A stretch of 11,216 nucleotides of DNA from Phytoactinopolyspora endophytica (GTDB taxonomy: Bacteria > Actinomycetota > Actinomycetes > Jiangellales > Jiangellaceae), in NCBI RefSeq assembly GCF_004138495.1, contig NZ_ML142863.1, positions 17,342-28,557 of the forward strand, written 5' to 3'. Position 1 is the stretch's first letter; the number at the start of each line of letters is the position of its first letter. This document shows positions 6,375 to 11,216 of the stretch, in pieces. Position numbers and translations under genes: made by a program. Below the pieces are notes generated by a model. It saw only the letters and a program-made list of their open reading frames with translations, ran no database searches and was not told the origin of the DNA.

Positions 6375-7733
6375 TTAGGCGTTCGTGGTCGCCAGTTGCC
6401 CACAGGCCCCGTCTATATCACGTCCGCGGGTGTCACGCACAGTGACGGGAACGTCGTGTCGCTCAAGCGCCGCAACGAACGCCCGTTCCACCTCGGGCTC
6501 AGAAGCAGTCCATTTCGACCCAGGTGTCGGATTCAGCGGAATTGGGTTGACATGTATCCATCCGCGCCCTCGTTCGGTCAGCATCCGACCCAGCAGATCG
6601 GCCCGCCATTCCTGGTCGTTGATGTCGCGGATCAACGCATACTCAATGGACACACGCCTGCCGGTCCGATCGAAGTACCGCCGTGCGGCGTCCAGCGCCT
6701 CTCCCGCTTTCCAGCGGGTGTTGATCGGCACAAGCTCGTCGCGCAGCGCATCATCCGGCGCATGCAGGGACAATGCCAATGTCACGGAGAGTTGCTCCGA
6801 AGCGAGCCGATCGATGGCCGGCACCAGTCCAACTGTTGAGACGGTCACCCCACGCTGGCTGATGCCGAGTCCTTCGGGAACCGGGTCGGTGAGCCGCCGG
6901 ATGGCCGTGACGACAGATTTATAGTTGGCCATCGGTTCGCCCATGCCCATGAACACCACATTGGTGACCCGTCCGGTCCCGCCGGCGATCTCGCCGGCCG
7001 CGAGCGCCCGAGAGCCTGCCACCACCTGCTCGACGATCTCCGCCGTGGACATGTTCCGGGTCAGGCCCTGCTGGCCCGTCGCGCAGAACGGGCAGTTCAT
7101 CCCACAGCCTGCCTGACTGGATACACAGATGGTGACCCGGTCCCGCCGGCTCGACCGAACATCCCGGTCACCGTTTCCGGTGCCTGACCGTTTCGAGTCC
7201 GACGTCGTTCCCCCGTATCGCATCAGCACGCTCTCCACCAGCGCGCCGTCGAACAGGCGCCACAGCGTCTTGCGGGTCGCACCGTCGTCGGTGTCGATGT
7301 TCCGGACCGGCGTCACCAGCTGCGGAAGCATGGCGCCGCCGAGCTCGTCCCGGACTCCGGCTGGAATGTCGGTCATCTCGCCGGGTTCCCCGACGAACCG
7401 GGCGAAGTACTGCCGGGATAGCTGGTCGGCGCGGAAGGCCTTCTGCCCGAGATCGACGACGCTCCGGCGCCGCGCTTCTGTGTCGAGGTCGGCAAGGTGC
7501 TGCGGCGGTTTTCCCCGCCGCACCGGCGTCAACTGAAGCTCCCCGGGCCGAGGAGCATTGGCGCCGGCCACGTCCGGCTCGGCGAGCTCGACGGACCCAG
7601 CGACGTCGGCGGGTTCCACGGTGTCAGCGCGCCCATCGGCGGCATCGACGTCGTCGAGCGCGACGGTCTCACTCGTGTCCGACTCACCGGCGTTTCGGCC
7701 ACCGGGGCCCGTTAGACATGCGTTTTCAGGCAT
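6375..7733 (-). CDS. rlmN: Dual-specificity 23S rRNA/tRNA adenine-C2 methyltransferase RlmN (radical SAM)
   Basis: Methylates C2 of adenosine 2503 in 23S rRNA and of adenosine 37 in some tRNAs using two SAM molecules and a [4Fe-4S] cluster. In the 452-residue form the cluster motif CxxxCxxC is C210, C214 and C217. The two mechanistic cysteines appear as C203 (CVSSQAGC) and C444 (DIDGACGQL near the C-terminus). The family core starts at about residue 72 ([12 protein letters not shown]). The ATG at 7733 therefore adds some 67 acidic, Ala/Gly/Val-rich residues, and its nearest GGGAG is 13 nt away. A TTG at 7532 has GGGGAG at 6 nt and would give a 385-residue protein of usual size, so the start is uncertain. 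Residues about 174-198 form a Ser/Gly/Arg-rich insertion just before the cluster motif. The gene lies 45 bp after cdsA and is probably the last of the pyrH operon. Confidence 0.95.
   Translation of the reverse strand: MPENACLTGPGGRNAGESDTSETVALDDVDAADGRADTVEPADVAGSVELAEPDVAGANAPRPGELQLTPVRRGKPPQHLADLDTEARRRSVVDLGQKAFRADQLSRQYFARFVGEPGEMTDIPAGVRDELGGAMLPQLVTPVRNIDTDDGATRKTLWRLFDGALVESVLMRYGGTTSDSKRSGTGNGDRDVRSSRRDRVTICVSSQAGCGMNCPFCATGQQGLTRNMSTAEIVEQVVAGSRALAAGEIAGGTGRVTNVVFMGMGEPMANYKSVVTAIRRLTDPVPEGLGISQRGVTVSTVGLVPAIDRLASEQLSVTLALSLHAPDDALRDELVPINTRWKAGEALDAARRYFDRTGRRVSIEYALIRDINDQEWRADLLGRMLTERGRGWIHVNPIPLNPTPGSKWTASEPEVERAFVAALERHDVPVTVRDTRGRDIDGACGQLATTNA
7539..7544 (-). promoter_or_regulatory. 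Internal ribosome binding site candidate for a shorter RlmN
   Basis: GGGGAG on the minus strand, 6 nt before a TTG at 7532 that is in frame with rlmN and four codons before the conserved RRGKPP block. It would make a 385-residue RlmN of normal family length. Against it, the preceding frame from about codon 13 keeps G/C-rich third positions, consistent with translation. Confidence 0.45.
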
Positions 7734-7778
7734 AACAACGACGATTCTCCCACGCCGACCAGTGTCCGGCCGACTTAT

Positions 7779-8660
7779 CTACAGGACGTATTCGAGCACC
7801 AGCCAGATCAGCGGTGCGCTTGGCAGCAGCGAGTCGAGGCGATCCATGATGCCGCCGTGTCCCGGGAGCAGCGAGCTCATGTCCTTGACCCCGAGATCCC
7901 GCTTGATCATCGACTCGCCGAGATCACCGACGGTAGCACCGACCACCCCGACGACGCCGAGCACGACACCACCCCACCACGGACCGTCGAACGCCAGCAC
8001 TGCCACGGCCACGCCGACGGCGACACCCAGCAACAGTGACCCGCTGAATCCCTCCCAGGTCTTCTTCGGGCTGACGCTGCGTGCCATGGGGTGCTTCCCG
8101 ATCAGCACCCCCGTGAAATAGCCGCCGGTGTCCGACGCGACGACCACGGCCAGCAGCGCGAAGACCTGCCAGTGACCGTCGTCGGCGCGGGCCATCAACA
8201 TGGCGAACCCCGCCAAGAACGGCACATAGACGACGATGAAGATCCCGGCCGTGACGTCGCGAAGGTAACCGACAGAACCGTCGCCCAACCGCCAGACAGA
8301 TGTCGCCATGACGGTCAGGCCCAGTCCGACGACCAGCGGAGATGTTCCGGCGACATAGGTACCCACCAGCATCAGCACGGTACCGAGCAGCGCCGGCACC
8401 ACCGGCACAGTGATCCCCCGCGTCGAGAACGCCTGCGCCAGCTCCCAGACAGCCACCACCATGACCAGGATGACCACGCCCGCGAACGCCGCCGGGAACG
8501 TGAACAGAGTGCCCAGCACGACGGCGCCGAGGCCCACGCCCACACCGGTAGCCGCACGCAGATCCCGCCCGGCACGCTTCGGACCGTGACCTCCGGACGC
8601 GGCGGATCGATCCGGGTCCTCGCCCGGGGCAGGGGCGGCAGGCTCGTCAGTCACGGCCAA
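7779..8660 (-). CDS. cdsA: Phosphatidate cytidylyltransferase (CDP-diacylglycerol synthase)
   Basis: Integral membrane enzyme converting phosphatidic acid and CTP to CDP-diacylglycerol, the branch point for phosphatidylglycerol, cardiolipin and phosphatidylinositol. The 293-residue product begins with about 35 hydrophilic residues, then several hydrophobic spans (for example about 36-58, 60-78, 88-105, 108-122, 138-157, 165-178, 205-224, 228-245). The family signature spans 250-276 and includes KRDLGVKD, then PGHGGIMDRLD. Further conserved blocks are ASDTGGYFTG (175-184) and SPKKTWEG (197-204). The start is a TTG at 8660 with GGAAGG 8 nt upstream. A GTG two codons later (8654) is the alternative but would sit 14 nt from that site. 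The stop lies 45 bp before rlmN. Confidence 0.95.
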   Translation of the reverse strand: MAVTDEPAAPAPGEDPDRSAASGGHGPKRAGRDLRAATGVGVGLGAVVLGTLFTFPAAFAGVVILVMVVAVWELAQAFSTRGITVPVVPALLGTVLMLVGTYVAGTSPLVVGLGLTVMATSVWRLGDGSVGYLRDVTAGIFIVVYVPFLAGFAMLMARADDGHWQVFALLAVVVASDTGGYFTGVLIGKHPMARSVSPKKTWEGFSGSLLLGVAVGVAVAVLAFDGPWWGGVVLGVVGVVGATVGDLGESMIKRDLGVKDMSSLLPGHGGIMDRLDSLLPSAPLIWLVLEYVL

Positions 8661-8668
8661 ACCAGCGG

Positions 8669-8674
8669 CCTTCC
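8669..8674 (-). promoter_or_regulatory. Ribosome binding site of cdsA (supports TTG start)
   Basis: GGAAGG on the minus strand, 8 nt before TTG at 8660. The spacing favours this rare start codon over the GTG at 8654. Confidence 0.55.
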
Positions 8675-8713
8675 AGCGCGCACAATGACGGAGCCGGCCT
8701 GGGCACCATGAGC

Positions 8714-9271
8714 TCAGACTTCAAGGAGCTCGGCTTCTTTATGCTTGAGCAGTTCCTCGACCTGGTCGACGTGCGTCTTGGTCATCGACTCGAGCTGCTT
8801 CTCGGCGCGAGCGACCTCGTCCTCTCCGACTTCTCCGTCGTGCACGAGCTTCTCCAGGGTCTCCTTGGCATGCCGCCGGATGTTACGGATGGAGACCCGG
8901 ATGGCCTCGGCCTTCTCCCGCGCGAGCTTGATGTAGTCGCGTCGGCGCTCCTCGGTCAGCTGCGGGAGCACCACTCGGATGAGATGGCCGTCGTTCGCGG
9001 GGTTGACTCCGAGATCGGAGTCGCGGATGGCGCGCTCGATGGCCCCCAGCGACGACTTGTCATACGGCTGCACGGTGATCATCCGCGCGTCCGCGATGTG
9101 GAAGGACGCCAGCTGGTTGATCGGCGTCGTTGATCCGTAGTAGTCGACGACGATCTTGTTGAACAAGGACGGATGGGCGCGCCCGGTCCGGATCGACGAG
9201 AAGTCTTCCTTGCCGACCGATACGGCCTTCTCCATCTTCTCTTCGGCTTCGAATAGTGTTTCCTCGATCAC
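8714..9271 (-). CDS. frr: Ribosome recycling factor (RRF)
   Basis: Splits post-termination ribosomes from mRNA together with EF-G, allowing new initiation. The 185-residue product has the canonical length. It opens with a GTG start ([17 protein letters not shown]) and carries [14 protein letters not shown] (about 27-40). Domain II follows with [14 protein letters not shown], and the long C-terminal helices of domain I are visible ([27 protein letters not shown] and onward to the end). GGGAG lies 5 nt upstream of the GTG. The 93-bp gap to pyrH and the 53-bp gap to cdsA contain no convincing terminator, so co-transcription with both is likely. Identification is secure. Confidence 0.97.
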   Translation of the reverse strand: MIEETLFEAEEKMEKAVSVGKEDFSSIRTGRAHPSLFNKIVVDYYGSTTPINQLASFHIADARMITVQPYDKSSLGAIERAIRDSDLGVNPANDGHLIRVVLPQLTEERRRDYIKLAREKAEAIRVSIRNIRRHAKETLEKLVHDGEVGEDEVARAEKQLESMTKTHVDQVEELLKHKEAELLEV

Positions 9272-9364
9272 CGCTGCTCCCTATGCCTCGTATGCGCCCT
9301 GACCGCTTGCCCGCCACGGTTCGCGACGCGCGCAGAGCATCTTTCGGTGCCTTCCAAGAGGTGG

Positions 9365-10231
9365 CTAGTCTCCCGCATCGGCAAGGACAGTATCCACCCC
9401 GGCAGCGACGATCGTACCGATCGGCTCACCACGGATCGCTCGCGCGATCCCGTGATCCTCACCGAGGCCGAAGACGACGATGGGAAGCTTATTGTCGGCG
9501 CACAGACTGAAGGCCGCCGGATCTGCCACGTCGAGCCGGCGGCGCATGACGTCGCGGTAGGTGATGCTGACGTACTTGCGCGCTGTCGGGTCCTGGCGGG
9601 GATCGGCTTCGTACACGCCGTCGACACCGCTCTTGGCCATCAGCAGCCGGTTACAGCCGATCTCCAGGGCTCGCTGCGCCGCGACCGTATCCGTGGTGAA
9701 GTACGGCATCCCGGCACCGGCCCCGAAGATGACCACTCTGCCCTTCTCCAGGTGACGGGCCGCCCGCCGCGGGATGTAGGGCTCAGCCACCTGCCCCATG
9801 GTGATGGCCGTCTGTACCCGGGTGTCCACACCGCGCTGCTCCAGGAAATCCTGCAGCGCAAGACAGTTCATAACAGTGCCGAGCATCCCCATGTAGTCGC
9901 CACGGGCCCGGTCCATGCCGTTGTTCTGCAGTTCTGCCCCACGGAAGAAGTTCCCACCACCAACGACGACCGCCACCTGCACGCCTTCGCTGAGCACGGC
10001 GGCGATCTGACCCGCTATCTGCTTGACCACCTCAGGATCGACGCCGACCTCACCACCGCCGAACACCTCGCCCGAGAGCTTGATCATCACTCGCCGTCCA
10101 CCGGGAGGAGACGGCATAGCGGTGGATGTGGAGGTCTCGCTCGTCGCAAAGTCAGACGTCGCGGTGCCGGGCGTGGCCGACTCGTCGTTATCCGTTGCGG
10201 CCGGTGCGTCCTCGGTCGCTGGCTCGGTCAT
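9365..10231 (-). CDS. pyrH: UMP kinase (UMPK)
   Basis: Phosphorylates UMP to UDP with ATP, feeding UTP/CTP and nucleotide-sugar synthesis; an amino-acid-kinase-fold enzyme, hexameric in the family, acting in the cytosol. Visible motifs in the 288-residue product: KLSGE (51-55, phosphate-binding start of the fold), [11 protein letters not shown] (88-98), [13 protein letters not shown] (110-122, UMP region), FTTDT (178-182) and [11 protein letters not shown] (201-211). The first 45 or so residues are a Ser/Thr/Ala/Asp/Glu-rich, probably disordered tail before the fold. The ATG at 10231 has GGAGGG 9 nt upstream, whereas the internal ATG at 10117, which would remove most of the tail, has no ribosome binding site. 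The longer start is therefore preferred. Similar tails starting MTEP occur in mycobacterial PyrH. The gene is followed by frr after 93 bp, the standard pairing. Confidence 0.96.
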   Translation of the reverse strand: MTEPATEDAPAATDNDESATPGTATSDFATSETSTSTAMPSPPGGRRVMIKLSGEVFGGGEVGVDPEVVKQIAGQIAAVLSEGVQVAVVVGGGNFFRGAELQNNGMDRARGDYMGMLGTVMNCLALQDFLEQRGVDTRVQTAITMGQVAEPYIPRRAARHLEKGRVVIFGAGAGMPYFTTDTVAAQRALEIGCNRLLMAKSGVDGVYEADPRQDPTARKYVSITYRDVMRRRLDVADPAAFSLCADNKLPIVVFGLGEDHGIARAIRGEPIGTIVAAGVDTVLADAGD

Positions 10232-10240
10232 GAGTGCCTA

Positions 10241-10246
10241 CCCTCC
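10241..10246 (-). promoter_or_regulatory. Ribosome binding site of pyrH
   Basis: GGAGGG on the minus strand, 9 nt before the ATG at 10231. It decides the start in favour of the long N-terminal tail, because the internal ATG at 10117 is preceded only by pyrimidine-rich sequence. Confidence 0.75.
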
Positions 10247-10272
10247 GCGTCATCCACCGTCTCATACGCCTC

Positions 10273-10320
10273 GGTGGTCATCGGCCGATTCTCTCAATAG
10301 GAGAACGGTCGATGACCACC
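10273..10320 (-). terminator. Hairpin terminator candidate after tsf
   Basis: An inverted repeat with arms at 10273-10293 and 10301-10320 surrounds a 7-nt loop. The outer 11 bp (GGTGGTCATCG / CGATGACCACC) pair perfectly; the inner part pairs again as CCG and TTCTC after one mismatch and one bulge. CCTC at 10269-10272 and GAGG at 10322-10325 could lengthen the stem. It begins 12 nt after the tsf stop codon. No U-tract follows, which is common for hairpin terminators in high-GC actinobacteria. It could instead be a processing or mRNA-stabilising element, because only about 40 bp remain before pyrH. Confidence 0.7.
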
Positions 10321-10331
10321 GGAGGTTCTCG

Positions 10332-11150
10332 TCAGGCGCCGACCTCGAACCGCGCGAAGCGCCGCACCGTGACACCCGCCTCTTCGAGGAGGGCACCGAC
10401 CGTCTTCTTCGACTCCTTCACGGAGGGCTGTTCCACCAGAACGCTCTCCTTGAAGAAGCCGTTCACCCGGCCCTCCACGATCTTCGGCAGGGCCTGCTCC
10501 GGCTTGCCTTCCTCGCGGGCGGTCGCTTCGGCGATCCGCCGCTCGCTGGCCACTACGTCCTCCGGGACGTCATCGCGGCTGACGTACTGCGGACGCATCG
10601 CAGCCACCTGCATGGCGGCGTCGCGAGCGGCGTCGACGGTGTCACCGGCGTACTCGACCAGCACGCCCACCTGCGGGGGCAGGTCGGCCGACCTGCGGTG
10701 CAGGTACGTCGCCACAGGGCCGTCGAAGACGACCACCTGTCGCACCTCGATCTTCTCGCCGATCACGGCCGCCGCAGCCGCGACCGCATCCGCCACCGTC
10801 CGCCCATCAGGCAGCGCGGCCGCCGTCAGTGCCTCGACGTCCGCCGGCTTGGCTTCGGCCGCGGCAGCGACGATCTCGGTGGCGAGCTTCTGGAAATCGC
10901 TGTTCTTCGCCACGAAATCGGTCTCACATGCGAGCTCGATCATGACCGGGCCCTCGGCGGCGATCAGGCCGTTGGCCGTCGTACGCTCGGCACTGCGCTT
11001 GGCCGCCTTGGCGGCACCCTTGATCCGCAGCCCTTCGACGGCACTATCAAAGTCGCCGCCGCTCTCTTCCAGTGCCTTCTTGGCGTCCATCATGCCCGCA
11101 CCCGTGGCGTCGCGGAGCTTCTTGACGTCCGCCGCAGTGAAGTTCGGCAT
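10332..11150 (-). CDS. tsf: Elongation factor Ts (EF-Ts)
   Basis: Guanine nucleotide exchange factor that releases GDP from EF-Tu so that EF-Tu can reload GTP during translation elongation; cytoplasmic. The 272-residue product has an N-terminal UBA-like domain (about residues 3-40) holding family signature 1, [16 protein letters not shown] (12-27). Signature 2 has its core ETDFVAKN at 76-83; the TDFV loop is the part that contacts EF-Tu. The C-terminus ends in the typical [27 protein letters not shown] block. The reading frame extends 15 codons further upstream, but ATG at 11150 fits the family start ([13 protein letters not shown]) and has AGAGGA 9 nt before it. rpsB, the usual upstream neighbour, would lie outside the window. 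A strong hairpin follows the stop codon, separating this gene from pyrH. Family assignment is firm. Confidence 0.97.
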   Translation of the reverse strand: MPNFTAADVKKLRDATGAGMMDAKKALEESGGDFDSAVEGLRIKGAAKAAKRSAERTTANGLIAAEGPVMIELACETDFVAKNSDFQKLATEIVAAAAEAKPADVEALTAAALPDGRTVADAVAAAAAVIGEKIEVRQVVVFDGPVATYLHRRSADLPPQVGVLVEYAGDTVDAARDAAMQVAAMRPQYVSRDDVPEDVVASERRIAEATAREEGKPEQALPKIVEGRVNGFFKESVLVEQPSVKESKKTVGALLEEAGVTVRRFARFEVGA

Positions 11151-11216
11151 CCTCTTGCTTCCTCTAGAGTCGTTAAGTGGTGTGATAACGCGCAAGACGG
11201 ACGTGACAGGGCGTGC

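Noticed and set aside
9272..9364. Possible terminator between pyrH and frr
   Set aside because: Only GC-rich runs with no stable long stem; read-through to frr is more likely.
1..11216. CRISPR array, mobile element, tRNA or a defence or secretion system
   Set aside because: I saw no regular direct repeats with spacers, no transposase or integrase, no cloverleaf pattern, and every supported gene belongs to a known housekeeping or peptidase family.

Overview
The window looks like a chromosomal stretch from a high-GC Gram-positive bacterium (Actinomycetota). Base composition is high-GC and third codon positions are G/C-rich. Starts include GTG and TTG with purine-rich ribosome binding sites. 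UMP kinase carries the acidic Ser/Thr/Ala-rich N-terminal tail known from actinobacteria, and the gene order tsf-pyrH-frr-cdsA-rlmN is the familiar one. I cannot name a genus. All nine genes I can support lie on the minus strand, so the window reads from right to left.

Right half (about 11150 down to 6375): tsf (EF-Ts), pyrH (UMP kinase), frr (ribosome recycling factor), cdsA (CDP-diacylglycerol synthase) and rlmN (23S rRNA/tRNA adenine-C2 methyltransferase). A strong hairpin separates tsf from pyrH. The gaps pyrH-frr-cdsA-rlmN are short (93, 53 and 45 bp) and show no clear terminator, so these four probably form one transcription unit. They join translation (elongation, recycling, RNA modification) with pyrimidine nucleotide supply and phospholipid precursor synthesis.

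Middle (6204 to 5038): a composite protein with two tandem DivIVA-type motifs, a long Gln/His/Pro-rich linker and a C-terminal glyoxalase-fold (VOC) domain with a full set of apparent metal ligands. This is the most unusual gene here.

Left part (4784 to 83): three hydrolases of unrelated families, an M20 metallopeptidase, an S9 prolyl-oligopeptidase-type serine peptidase and an S66 LD-carboxypeptidase. They plausibly act in peptide or muropeptide turnover. Gaps between these genes are longer, and perfect inverted repeats lie after rlmN, the DivIVA-VOC gene, the M20 gene and the S9 gene, which suggests separate units or hairpin-punctuated transcription. The M20-S9 gap also holds three near-identical ATGATCAT palindromes spaced exactly 22 bp apart, an operator-like pattern.

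No gap exceeds 300 bp. I see no tRNA, rRNA, CRISPR array, insertion sequence or prophage gene. The region is mostly housekeeping. I found no convincing new multi-gene system; the points worth following are the DivIVA-VOC fusion, the 22-bp-phased palindromes and several start-site and insertion oddities.
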